Shown piece by piece: positions 8,225 through 16,475 of a DNA stretch of 64,000 bases. How positions within the stretch are numbered: position 1 is the stretch's first letter; every line of letters begins with the position of its first letter. The notes beneath the pieces were generated by a model. The model was not told the origin of the DNA. It saw only the letters and a list, made by a program, of their open reading frames with translations, and made no database searches. The position numbers and the translations under genes are program-made. Source of the DNA: Archaeoglobus sp. Its GTDB lineage: Archaea > Halobacteriota > Archaeoglobi > Archaeoglobales > Archaeoglobaceae. The stretch lies in contig JACDNU010000002.1 in NCBI GenBank assembly GCA_017656505.1, forward strand, positions 50,809-114,808, written 5' to 3'.

Positions 8225-9535
8225 ATGGTTACGATAAACAAACCAATTCTCCAGGTTGCGTTAGATTTGCTTGAGCTAAAGAGAGCCATTGAAATTGCCG
8301 GAGAAGCTGTTGAGGGCGGAGCGGACTGGCTGGAAGTAGGCACACCTCTGATCAAGAGCGAGGGCATGAATGCTGTCAGAGAAATCAAAAAAAGGTTCAG
8401 AGATCACAAGGTGGTTGCAGACATGAAGACGATTGACACCGGTGCAATAGAGGTTGAGATGGCCGCAAAGAGCGGAGCTGATGTAATAATAATACTTGCC
8501 GCTAGCGACAATCCGACAATTGAAGAAGCTATCAGAGCAGCAAGGAAATACGGCTCTGAGATAATGGTTGACGTTATAAACGTTCCAGACCCGGTGGCAA
8601 GAGCGAAGGAGCTTGAAGAAATGGGAATAGACTACATAAACTGCCATATCGGAATCGATCAGCAGATGATGGGCATGGATCCTATAGAGCTGCTCGGAGA
8701 GATGGTTAAAGCTGTAAGCATTCCCGTGGCTGGAGCTGGTGGCTTGGATGCTGAGAAAGCTGCCGTCTGCATTTCCAAGGGTGCTAAAATAGTCATAGTA
8801 GGCAGTAATATAGTCAAATCGAGAAATGTGACTGAATCGGCGCTTAAGGTAAGGAAAGCGATAGATGAAGCTTGGCAAAAGGCTGAAATAGCTGAAAAAG
8901 CAAGGAAAAGCCTCGAGGAGGAGACGAGGGAGCTTTTCATAAAGGTCTCAACACCCAACATCAGCGATGCAATGCACAGAGCGAAGGCCATGGAAGGAAT
9001 ATACCCGATAAACAGAGGAAAGAAGATCGTTGGAAAGGCTGTTACCGTTAGCACGATGGACGGTGACTGGGCCAAGACTGTAGAGGCCATAGACGCTGCC
9101 GGCAAGGGAGATGTTCTCGTTATAAAGTGCTCGGGAGACACAACGGCAGTTTGGGGTGAGCTGGCGACGAGGAGCTGCCTGAACAAGGGAATCGAGGGAG
9201 TAATCATAGATGGAGCGGTAAGGGATGTCGATGATATCCGCGAACTGGGCTATCCGCTTTTTGCAAGGAGGGAGGTACCCAATGCTGGTGAGCCAAAGGG
9301 TTTTGGCGAGATAAACGTTAGGATTTACTGCGGGGGAGTGGAGGTTAACCCGGGAGACTGGATCGTCGCGGATGACAACGGTGTTATGGTTATACCGAAA
9401 AGGAGAGCTTACGAGATTGCAAGAAGGGCGATGGAAGTTAAGAAGCATGAGGAAAGGATAAGGGCTGAGATAGAGGAAAAAGGCAGAACCCTCGCTGACA
9501 TAGTCGAGCTTTATAAGTGGGAGAAAGTACAGTAG
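8225..9535 (+). CDS. Fused hexulose-6-phosphate synthase and RraA-like protein
   Basis: Two domains. Residues 1-210 form a TIM barrel of the OMP decarboxylase superfamily, of the 3-hexulose-6-phosphate synthase type: catalytic ADMKTID, then GTPLIKSEG and VAGAGGLD. In archaea this enzyme makes or breaks hexulose 6-phosphate, linking fructose 6-phosphate to ribulose 5-phosphate and formaldehyde. Residues 230-430 match the RraA/HMG-aldolase-like family: STPNISDAMHR, a Gly-rich phosphate loop, GAVRDVDDI and the DDNGVMVIP end. RraA homologues outside bacteria are often class II aldolases rather than RNase E inhibitors. The same fusion is annotated in related archaea. A TATA (GATTTATTAC, 8197-8206) sits about 26 bases before the ATG, so the transcript is leaderless. 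Confidence 0.87.
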   Translation: MVTINKPILQVALDLLELKRAIEIAGEAVEGGADWLEVGTPLIKSEGMNAVREIKKRFRDHKVVADMKTIDTGAIEVEMAAKSGADVIIILAASDNPTIEEAIRAARKYGSEIMVDVINVPDPVARAKELEEMGIDYINCHIGIDQQMMGMDPIELLGEMVKAVSIPVAGAGGLDAEKAAVCISKGAKIVIVGSNIVKSRNVTESALKVRKAIDEAWQKAEIAEKARKSLEEETRELFIKVSTPNISDAMHRAKAMEGIYPINRGKKIVGKAVTVSTMDGDWAKTVEAIDAAGKGDVLVIKCSGDTTAVWGELATRSCLNKGIEGVIIDGAVRDVDDIRELGYPLFARREVPNAGEPKGFGEINVRIYCGGVEVNPGDWIVADDNGVMVIPKRRAYEIARRAMEVKKHEERIRAEIEEKGRTLADIVELYKWEKVQ

Positions 9536-9565
9536 AATGAAGAACTATCTGAATTGCTTTGCAAA

Positions 9566-9901
9566 ATGAGGGAAGAGATTATAGAGAAAATCATCAGGCT
9601 TCTAGAAATTGCCAAAAACAAAGAATGGACGCCCTGGGAATTGCAAACAGAACTCAGAAAATTTGAGAAAAATGTTGTATCCGTGGGAGATGACCTTTCG
9701 TTCACTTTAAAACTTAATGGTAAGCTAGCAGTCGATGAGGAAGCATTGACGAGGTTGGGAGCTCAAAAAACAAAGATATATCCCTTCAAAAGGGCATACA
9801 GATTTGAGCATGGATTTATAGCGGTCGAAGACAAATTTATAAGAATAAGCCGAAATCTAAAACCGGAAGAACTTTCTGAGATACTCCTCTGCATTGACTG
9901 A
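9566..9901 (+). CDS. Hypothetical protein, 111 residues
   Basis: Not recognised. The sequence begins with an amphipathic helix rich in Glu, Ile and Lys, contains the aromatic patch EWTPWELQTEL, and ends with a charged helix. No membrane segment, cysteine cluster or glycine loop is seen. The ATG at 9566 is chosen; a TTG four codons upstream is also in frame, and neither has a good ribosome binding site. It lies 30 bases after the hexulose-phosphate synthase fusion, on the same strand, and may be co-transcribed with it. The reading frame has codon use like its neighbours, which supports a real gene. Confidence 0.5.
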   Translation: MREEIIEKIIRLLEIAKNKEWTPWELQTELRKFEKNVVSVGDDLSFTLKLNGKLAVDEEALTRLGAQKTKIYPFKRAYRFEHGFIAVEDKFIRISRNLKPEELSEILLCID

Positions 9902-9916
9902 AAGCATTGACTGAAA
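9891..9916. repeat. Perfect 13-base tandem duplication at a stop codon
   Basis: GCATTGACTGAAA is present twice in direct succession. The TGA inside the first copy ends the preceding hypothetical gene, and the second copy carries the same frame and stop pattern. It separates the hypothetical gene from the permease gene. Confidence 0.85.
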
Positions 9917-9975
9917 GTTTTATATTTCCTTCAATTTCTCTTACCAGAAGTAAAGAAAATTTTACTGGTGATTGG

Positions 9976-10938
9976 GTGAGGCTAACCTCCTTTCAGCTGT
10001 TCACAATCCTCCTAGTGGCAGATGCAATTGCACTCATAGCTGGGATAGGAATAGGCTCTTCCGGAGTTAATTTCAACTTTCTGGAGAGTCCCCTCAGTGA
10101 AAAAATAATCTTGGATTACAGACTTCCAAGAACTTTGCTCTCGATGATAGTTGGAGCTGGCTTGGCTGCAGCAGGCTGCTCACTCCAAGCCTTATTCAGA
10201 AATCCTCTCGCAGATCCGTATATACTTGGTGTATCAAGCGGAGCTAGCGTTGGGGCAGCTTTTGTCATTCTCTTCGGGATAGCTTCGACGATAAACATAA
10301 TGCTCTCAGCATTTTTCTTTGCGATCGTAACTTGCTGGGTCGTTTACAGAATAGGAAAAACCGAGACCGGGATTCCCGTTTACACTCTTCTGCTAGCAGG
10401 AGTTGCAATGGCAGCGTTTCTTTCTGGAGTGACTTCTCTCCTGATCTATATCTCAGCTCTAGATATATACAAGGTCGTTTTCTGGATTATGGGGGGCTTT
10501 TGGACAGCTAACTGGCTTAAAGTCCAAGCGGTTAGCATCCCGATTTTGGCATCCTCCCTCTATCTCATCCTCTCCTCTTGGAATTTGAATGCCATTCTAA
10601 TTGGAGAGGAACATGCAATGAGCGTTGGAATCGATGTAGAGGCTTTCAAAAAGAGGGTAATAGCTGCCACAGCTCTGCTGACTTCAGCAGCCGTCTCTGT
10701 GAGCGGAGTTATAGGATTCGTTGGACTCATCACCCCGCACTCGATGAGGCTCATAGCAGGAGAAAACAACCGCATTCTGCTTCCAGCCTCTCTGCTTGCC
10801 GGAGCTGCATTTATGCCGTTCGTTGACCTAATTTCTAGAACAGCCACAACCGGAGAAATTCCGGTTGGAATCATCACAGCCATGCTTGGAGCACCGTTCT
10901 TCCTATACCTACTAAGGAGGAGTAAGGTTGCTGCTTGA
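9976..10938 (+). CDS. FecCD/BtuC family ABC transporter permease
   Basis: Membrane subunit of a type II importer for cobalamin, haem or iron-siderophore. It has about ten membrane helices and the classic family stretches YRLPRTLLSMIVGAGLAAAGCSLQ, NPLADPYILGVSSGAS and GFVGLITPHSMRL (the loop that contacts the ATPase). The GTG at 9976 is preferred: it begins VRLTSFQLF, as usual before the first helix, and has GGTGAT just upstream. A TTG at 9907 would add a polar 23-residue extension that overlaps the tandem repeat. The ATPase gene overlaps its end by 11 bases. No periplasmic binding protein gene is near, so the substrate is open. Corrinoid is a reasonable guess from the ATPase type. Confidence 0.85.
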   Translation: MRLTSFQLFTILLVADAIALIAGIGIGSSGVNFNFLESPLSEKIILDYRLPRTLLSMIVGAGLAAAGCSLQALFRNPLADPYILGVSSGASVGAAFVILFGIASTINIMLSAFFFAIVTCWVVYRIGKTETGIPVYTLLLAGVAMAAFLSGVTSLLIYISALDIYKVVFWIMGGFWTANWLKVQAVSIPILASSLYLILSSWNLNAILIGEEHAMSVGIDVEAFKKRVIAATALLTSAAVSVSGVIGFVGLITPHSMRLIAGENNRILLPASLLAGAAFMPFVDLISRTATTGEIPVGIITAMLGAPFFLYLLRRSKVAA

Positions 10939-12157
10939 AGTTAAAGGTTTGAGAGTTTCGCTAGGAAGCTCCGAGATCTTAAAGAACGTTAGTTTCAAGG
11001 TGGAGAAGGGAGAGGTCGTTGGATTGCTGGGGCCGAACGGGAGCGGCAAGTCCACTTTGCTTCGAACGATTTTTGGAGTCCTAAAACCCTTGGGAGGAGT
11101 CGTTTACTTCAATGGGAAAAATTTGGCCGAACTGGAGAGGAAGGATGTTGCCAAACTACTTGGATACCTCCCACAGGAAGCTTCAGATACTGGACTTAAA
11201 GTTAAAGAGGTTGTAATGCTCGGAAGAACACCCTACATCCACGGAATCTCTTTTAAAGAAGGTGACCTAACAGCAGTTAGAGAGGCTTTAAGACTGGTTG
11301 GACTCTCCGATTTTGAGGAAAGAAGGTTCTTTGAGCTTAGCGGTGGTGAGAAACAGAAGGTAATGCTCGCGAGGGTTTTCGCCCAGCATACTGATGTTTT
11401 GCTGCTGGATGAGCCAACCGCCCACCTCGACATCTCATCCCAGCTGGAGATAATGGGCTTGATAAGAAGTAGAGTAAGAGAGGGATGCTCGGCTTTACTA
11501 GCTATTCACGACATAAATTTGGCCTCAGCCTACTGCGATAGGCTGCTTCTTATAAAAAGGGGTGAAATTTTCGCTGCCGGCAAACCGGAGGAGGTTATAA
11601 CAAGGGAGAATATTAGAGAGGTTTACGGAGCAGACGTTGAAGTAAGAAGGATCGGAGGAAACATACTCGTTATACCTTCCAGAAAGAGAGAATCCGAGAA
11701 GGAGAAATGGGTACACGTGATTTGCGGTGGTGGAAGCGGAACAGAGCTTATCAGGGAGCTCTGGCTTCATGGGTACAAAGTGTCTGCCGGCGTCCTTAAT
11801 GCTCTTGATTCAGACTGGTTTGCTGCGAGCGAGATTGGAGAAGTTATTGATGAGCAACCTTTCTCGGAGATAAGTGACGATGCTTTTGTAAAAAACCTAG
11901 AATTCATTGAAAAGGCTGACATCGTTATCCTCTCAAATCTCACCGTTGGAAAGGGAAATCTGAGAAATCTGGAAGCTGCTTTATATGCCGCCAAACTTGG
12001 GAAGCTCCTTGTTGTTGAGGAAGAGGAGTTTGAAAAAAGGAATTTTGCTGGATCTGAGGCAGCAGAAATTTATAACGAAATTTCTTCCTCGGTTCCTCAA
12101 TCAAAGGTATTTAAAAAAAGTCATGAGCTCATAAAGTCCCTGAGAACCTCTAGCTAA
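10928..12157 (+). CDS. BtuD-like ABC ATPase with extra C-terminal domain
   Basis: ATP-binding subunit for the preceding permease. Residues 1-250 are a complete ABC domain: Walker A GPNGSGKST (35-43), Q-loop YLPQE, signature LSGGEKQK, Walker B LLLDEPTAHLD and switch histidine AIHD. Residues 255-409 are an additional domain not found in E. coli BtuD. It has a glycine-rich start (VICGGGSGTELI), acidic strands, and VILSNLTVGKGN, and looks like a nucleotide- or corrinoid-related alpha/beta fold of unknown job; related archaeal importers carry a similar extension. The TTG at 10928 is supported by GGAGG at 10916-10920. Overlap with the permease implies translational coupling. Confidence 0.85.
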   Translation: MLLEVKGLRVSLGSSEILKNVSFKVEKGEVVGLLGPNGSGKSTLLRTIFGVLKPLGGVVYFNGKNLAELERKDVAKLLGYLPQEASDTGLKVKEVVMLGRTPYIHGISFKEGDLTAVREALRLVGLSDFEERRFFELSGGEKQKVMLARVFAQHTDVLLLDEPTAHLDISSQLEIMGLIRSRVREGCSALLAIHDINLASAYCDRLLLIKRGEIFAAGKPEEVITRENIREVYGADVEVRRIGGNILVIPSRKRESEKEKWVHVICGGGSGTELIRELWLHGYKVSAGVLNALDSDWFAASEIGEVIDEQPFSEISDDAFVKNLEFIEKADIVILSNLTVGKGNLRNLEAALYAAKLGKLLVVEEEEFEKRNFAGSEAAEIYNEISSSVPQSKVFKKSHELIKSLRTSS

Positions 12158-12284
12158 CGACTTCTCCTCCTTTCTTCTATTTTGGATTGTAAAATATTAG
12201 AAAAAACGATAAATTTTTAACTCCAGTTTTCAATAACTTAAGAGGGAATCAATAGAGAAAAATCAATAATCCCGGAACAACAAG

Positions 12285-12324
12285 AAGGGCTGGACAACAT
12301 CTCGTTATCTTTGGATCAGCCCTT
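12285..12324 (+). promoter_or_regulatory. Inverted repeat in the 5' region of the ClC gene
   Basis: AAGGGCTG (12285-12292) pairs with CAGCCCTT (12317-12324) to give an eight-base stem over a 24-base loop, about 65 bases before the ClC start codon. The surrounding 230-base gap holds no gene. It could be a structured leader or simply a chance hairpin. I do not see the conserved fluoride riboswitch core. Confidence 0.3.
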
Positions 12325-12388
12325 TATCCGAAAATAGTAGGCAGCTGGAGCATAACGGGGACATAATGGAACATGATGGAGGCATACA

Positions 12389-14128
12389 ATGGAGGCCGCC
12401 ATACGTAAAGATCTCCGAGTGGGATCAATGGCCGATGTTGTGAAGTTCAATTTACTGGCCATAGTTACCGGAGTAACATGCGGTTTCATTGCCATTGGAT
12501 TTAGATACCTCATCTTCGGATTTAACGATCTCTTTTTCAATGGCCTGGGATCGCTTTTAAGTTTTATTTCACCATACTACCTCGTTCTCATCCCTGCAAT
12601 TGGTGGAATCTTTGTAGGAATCCTAACCTATTACTTCGCGCCAGAGGCCAAGGGACACGGCGTTCCGGAGGTTATGAATGCTGTTGCCTTACAAGGTGGT
12701 AGAATAAGACCGAGAGTTGTGGCTGTGAAGGCCCTAGCTTCGTCCATCTGCATAGGTTCTGGGGGTTCGGCGGGAAGAGAAGGGCCGATCGTTCAGATGG
12801 GTTCAGCTACCGGCTCGACCATAGCTCAGCTTTTGAGGCTGACACCCTATCAAACAAAGATTCTTGTAGCCTGTGGGGCGGCGGGAGGTATTGCCGGCAC
12901 CTTCAATACTCCTATTGCCGGTGTGCTTTTTTCCCTCGAGCTCATAATCAGGGAGCTGAAAATACGGTCTTTTGCACCCATTGTTATATCCTCAGTTTTT
13001 GCAACGATTGTCTCCAGAATTCTCCTAAGACTTCTTGGAGTGAAAACAGCATTCGTTTTTGAAGTCCCCCCATATACTTTAAATACTCCATACGAGATTT
13101 TTTTCTATCTGTTCCTGGGTATACTCGCCGGAATCGTTGCTTTAACCTACACAAAGACCCTATACCGTATTGAAGACTTCTTCGAGGCGATAAAAATCCC
13201 TGAGTTCGTTAAACCATCAATAGGTGGATTCATCGTCGGAATAATCGGACTTATCGTTTTTCTAACCACCGGAAAAACCCACACATTCGGGGTTGGCTAC
13301 GAGTCAATCGAACTACTCTTTAAAGGCAATCTTGTTTTTGAAGTTGTTCTTGCACTCGTGTTTCTTAAAATAATTGCAACCTCCATCACCCTCGGTTCTG
13401 GGGGCTCGGGTGGTATCTTTGCCCCATCTTTATTTATAGGTTCGATGCTCGGTGCCGCATATGGAATGATCCTCCAGATGTTCTTTCCGACTATCGTATC
13501 CAACTATGTTGCTTACGCAATCGTGGGGATGGCAGCGGTTTTTGCTGGGGCGAGTAGGGCTACTCTGACCTCGATAATAATCGTGTTCGAAATGACCGGA
13601 GATTACGCAATAATTCTGCCCCTCATGTTCGCGTGTGTGATCAGCTGCACATTCTTCAGTATTTTCTCCGAGGATACTATCTACACACTAAAGCTTAGAA
13701 GAAGGGGTATTATAATCGAGCAGGAAATGGATATAAACCTGATGAGGACGATCAGAGTTAAAGACATAATGAAAAAGGATGTGGACACGGTAAGAGAAGA
13801 CACCCCCGTTTCAGAACTATCAAGAAGAATGACAAAAACCGGCCACATGGGATTTCCCGTTGTGAGAGATGGTAAGTTGGTTGGAATAGTAACCCACTCG
13901 GACTTCGAGAACATCGCTGACACGAGGGGTCTTTACGTACTAGATATTATGACGACTGATGTAATCAAAGCGTATCCAGACGAGACGCTAGAAGATGTGA
14001 TTATGAAGGCCGCTGGAAAAGACGTATCCCATTTCCCAGTGGTAGATCCTGCGGATGATAGCAGATTGATTGGATTCTTCACAAAGGGGGACATTATCCG
14101 AGCTTATACGAAAAAAAGAATGGAGTGA
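12389..14128 (+). CDS. ClC chloride channel/transporter family protein with C-terminal CBS pair
   Basis: A 579-residue ClC protein. Membrane part (residues 15-425): selectivity loops KGHGVPEVM (88-96), GSGGSAGREGP (123-133, with the gating glutamate Glu131) and GSGGSGGIFAPSLFIG. Two CBS domains follow (about 455-579), which in the family bind adenine nucleotides and tune activity. In the helix that holds the proton glutamate of exchangers, this protein reads FSLELI. By eye this aligns with the channel-type FSIEV rather than the exchanger-type FSLEE, so passive chloride conduction is possible. The ATG at 12389 has GGAGG at 12378-12382. The gene stands alone, convergent with the acetyltransferase gene. 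Confidence 0.9.
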   Translation: MEAAIRKDLRVGSMADVVKFNLLAIVTGVTCGFIAIGFRYLIFGFNDLFFNGLGSLLSFISPYYLVLIPAIGGIFVGILTYYFAPEAKGHGVPEVMNAVALQGGRIRPRVVAVKALASSICIGSGGSAGREGPIVQMGSATGSTIAQLLRLTPYQTKILVACGAAGGIAGTFNTPIAGVLFSLELIIRELKIRSFAPIVISSVFATIVSRILLRLLGVKTAFVFEVPPYTLNTPYEIFFYLFLGILAGIVALTYTKTLYRIEDFFEAIKIPEFVKPSIGGFIVGIIGLIVFLTTGKTHTFGVGYESIELLFKGNLVFEVVLALVFLKIIATSITLGSGGSGGIFAPSLFIGSMLGAAYGMILQMFFPTIVSNYVAYAIVGMAAVFAGASRATLTSIIIVFEMTGDYAIILPLMFACVISCTFFSIFSEDTIYTLKLRRRGIIIEQEMDINLMRTIRVKDIMKKDVDTVREDTPVSELSRRMTKTGHMGFPVVRDGKLVGIVTHSDFENIADTRGLYVLDIMTTDVIKAYPDETLEDVIMKAAGKDVSHFPVVDPADDSRLIGFFTKGDIIRAYTKKRME

Positions 14129-14143
14129 ATTTTTAACCAAACT

Positions 14144-14689
14144 TCAATTATTTTTCCTTAGATCCAAATACATATCATACTCAAAGTAGGGATCGACAAC
14201 CTTAAACCCCAGTTTTTTGTAAACATGGATTGCTCTCTGGTTGGTTCTTTCAGTTACAAGCATCATCCCCTTGTAACCTTTTTGCCTGCTGAACTCAATT
14301 GCAACCTTCATCAGCTGCTGTCCTATTCCACGATTCTGAAAATCCTGATGAACAAAAATCGTGACATCAACTTCTTTTCCATCTTCGGTTGGAACTAGGA
14401 CTGCATGACCTATAATCCGCCCATCCCTCTCTGCAACAAAGGCGATTCCATTCTCTGCAAGATAATCTATCCAATGTTCGATTCCTGTTCTGGTTGTTGG
14501 AGGGAGTCCAAGACATCTCAGCTCCGGACTGAAGGTTTCGTACATCTCTATGAGTTTCTCTCTATCCTTAGAGTGGACGTAGAATCTGATAGTGTAAACT
14601 TCCCCTTTTTTGTCTTTTACTTCCAGCTGCTTCGTTTTGATGCTTTCAATGGCGCTTTCGATGGCTTTGGTGGCTTTGAGATCCGGCAT
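14144..14689 (-). CDS. GNAT family N-acetyltransferase
   Basis: A 181-residue protein whose C-terminal two thirds match the GNAT fold. Strand beta-4 is AVLVPTEDGKEVDVTIFVHQ, the acetyl-CoA pyrophosphate loop is QNRGIGQQL, and the last motif is NQRAIHVYKKLGFK with the conserved Tyr. The N-terminal 60 residues are charged and of unclear role. The acceptor, whether protein, tRNA or small molecule, cannot be told. The gene converges with ClC, leaving 15 bases between the stops, and is read from the gap after the phosphoribosyltransferase gene. Confidence 0.82.
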   Translation of the reverse strand: MPDLKATKAIESAIESIKTKQLEVKDKKGEVYTIRFYVHSKDREKLIEMYETFSPELRCLGLPPTTRTGIEHWIDYLAENGIAFVAERDGRIIGHAVLVPTEDGKEVDVTIFVHQDFQNRGIGQQLMKVAIEFSRQKGYKGMMLVTERTNQRAIHVYKKLGFKVVDPYFEYDMYLDLRKNN

Positions 14690-14763
14690 TCTGGAAAATA
14701 CTTTTTGACCAGAATATTTATTATTTTCTTTAGATTATTAATCATTTAGAGAGCTATTGCGAA

Positions 14764-15459
14764 TTATCTTGAGTTACCGTGATTTTTCAGATAAAGTTTC
14801 AGGAGCTCGAGCATCTCATCCTCGCTAACATCATGCCACTCGATATACGCATCCGCAACAGCATAAGGATAAAAGTCCCTGAGATTTGAGCAAAATAGGC
14901 CATCACACTCCGGCTGAATGAGTTCTGCTGCTTTCAGCGATGCAGTTGGAACGGCAACGTAAACCCTATCAAAGAACCTCCTCGCGCTCTCTATGGCAGT
15001 AAGCATTGTGAAGCCAGAAGCTAGACCATCATCAACCAAAATGGCTTTATCACTGTCGTATTCAAAAAACTCTTTGGATATGCCTTCGATTAATCGCCTC
15101 CTGCGCTCAATTTTCTTTCTGCACTCATCGATCTGTTTCGCTATCGTATTTTCCTTCAAGGCAAAGTAGCTAATAGCTTCTTCATTTATTTTAACAACAT
15201 TATGCATGCTTATTGCTCCAAACCCAGCTTCAGTTGTCCACGGAAAGAGAATCTTGGAAACTATAATCAGCTTGAGCTTTAAACCCAAATTTTTTGCCAT
15301 TTCATACCCAACCGGTACACCTCCAGCAGGAATTGCAAGAATGACAAAATCCTCAACGCTAAACCTTGACGAGATTAGCTCAGAGAGAAATTTTCCTGCA
15401 TGGAAACGATTTCTGAAGATGTGGGTTTTGTTAAAGAGCGAAGATTCGTGGACTATCAT
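14764..15459 (-). CDS. Phosphoribosyltransferase-fold protein
   Basis: A type I phosphoribosyltransferase-like protein of 231 residues. The PRPP-binding signature is AILVDDGLASGFTM near residue 137, and the early loop AIPAGGVPVGYEMAK fits the pyrophosphate loop of this uncharacterised group (COG1926-like). The hood region is unlike purine or pyrimidine salvage enzymes, so substrate cannot be named; a regulatory or salvage role is equally possible. The ATG at 15459 lies in a divergent arrangement with the metallo-hydrolase gene at 15513, only 53 bases away, so the two promoters overlap. Confidence 0.8.
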   Translation of the reverse strand: MIVHESSLFNKTHIFRNRFHAGKFLSELISSRFSVEDFVILAIPAGGVPVGYEMAKNLGLKLKLIIVSKILFPWTTEAGFGAISMHNVVKINEEAISYFALKENTIAKQIDECRKKIERRRRLIEGISKEFFEYDSDKAILVDDGLASGFTMLTAIESARRFFDRVYVAVPTASLKAAELIQPECDGLFCSNLRDFYPYAVADAYIEWHDVSEDEMLELLKLYLKNHGNSR

Positions 15460-15512
15460 TTCAAATAATTAAACATCGAAACCTTTATCTTTTTTTCTTT
15501 CTAACGCTATCC

Positions 15513-16361
15513 ATGTTCGGCGAAGATTTTGGAGAATTAAAGAGAGCAGAAGTTTATATCCTTGCAGATAACCAAGTGCCTAGGCCCGGGAGCTTTATAG
15601 CCGAATATGGATTTTCTGCATTTATAAAGGCTTACGGCGATGAAGAAATAGGCGTCCTCCTCGACACTGGAGCTGGAATTGCAATCGAGCACAACTGGGA
15701 ACAGTACGGCTTAGACTGGGATGAGGTGGACTACATAGTCCTCAGCCACAGACACTTCGATCATACCGGAGGCTTGCTGAAAGTTCTGGATAAAACGAAT
15801 GCCCCCGTTATAGCCCATCCGAACCTCTTTCAGCCGAGTTTCCTCTGGATTAGAGGGAATCTGATCGATGGCTCCCTGCCTTTCTCAGAAAAAACTGTGA
15901 GGGAGAAGGCTAGGCTTTACATGATAAGAGATCCATTTAAGATTGCAAACGGTATGGCGGTGAGTGGCGAGATTCCACGGGTAACCGAATTCGAGAAAAC
16001 GCCTGAGACGTTCAAGCTTGAGAATGGAAAATTTGTTCACGATGAAATGCACGACGATATGGCGATATATCTCAAAACGAAGAAGGGGTTTGCGGTAATA
16101 ACGGGTTGCGCCCATTCTGGGGTCGTAAACACGATAAAAAGGGGAGTCGAGCTCGTTGGAGAGGAGCCGTATCTCGTAGCGGGAGGATTCCATCTAATAT
16201 TCTCACCGCCAGAGAGAGTGCAGAAAACGGTTGACGAGCTCATGAAAGTCAAAGTTCTTGCTCCAACCCATTGTTCGGGGCCCTTCATTGCAGGAGAAAT
16301 AATCAGAAGGGATCCCACAAAGTTCATGCCAATCGGAGCGGGCATAAAATTTGAAGTTTAA
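15513..16361 (+). CDS. MBL-fold metallo-hydrolase (COG1237-like)
   Basis: Metallo-beta-lactamase fold enzyme of 282 residues. Metal ligands are visible in SHRHFDHTGGLL (the HxHxDH motif in the variant form HRHFDH), the downstream GCAHSGVVNT and the late THCSGP. This group is often annotated as 7,8-dihydropterin-6-methyl-4-(beta-D-ribofuranosyl)aminobenzene 5'-phosphate synthase, a name linked to tetrahydromethanopterin synthesis, but the activity is not secure. Finding it in a genome with Ftr and Mtd is consistent. A TTTATCTTTTT element at about 15484-15494 gives a leaderless start. It is divergent from the phosphoribosyltransferase gene. Confidence 0.8.
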   Translation: MFGEDFGELKRAEVYILADNQVPRPGSFIAEYGFSAFIKAYGDEEIGVLLDTGAGIAIEHNWEQYGLDWDEVDYIVLSHRHFDHTGGLLKVLDKTNAPVIAHPNLFQPSFLWIRGNLIDGSLPFSEKTVREKARLYMIRDPFKIANGMAVSGEIPRVTEFEKTPETFKLENGKFVHDEMHDDMAIYLKTKKGFAVITGCAHSGVVNTIKRGVELVGEEPYLVAGGFHLIFSPPERVQKTVDELMKVKVLAPTHCSGPFIAGEIIRRDPTKFMPIGAGIKFEV

Positions 16362-16475
16362 AGATTAAATTAAGCTAATAAGTCAAAAAGGTTATCCAAA
16401 CAAGGTTATTTAAAAACCTATGATTTGAATAGACTTAAGAGATTACAAGAAGAGATTACAAAAGGAGGTGATCGA

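Noticed and set aside
8276..9207. Two long minus-strand open frames (200 and 182 codons)
   Set aside because: Both are antisense to the hexulose-phosphate synthase fusion, with high His, Tyr and Ser content and no motifs.
12200..12388. Fluoride riboswitch upstream of ClC
   Set aside because: ClC genes can carry one, but the conserved GGCGAUGGUGU core and its pseudoknot partner are not present; only a simple eight-base stem is seen.
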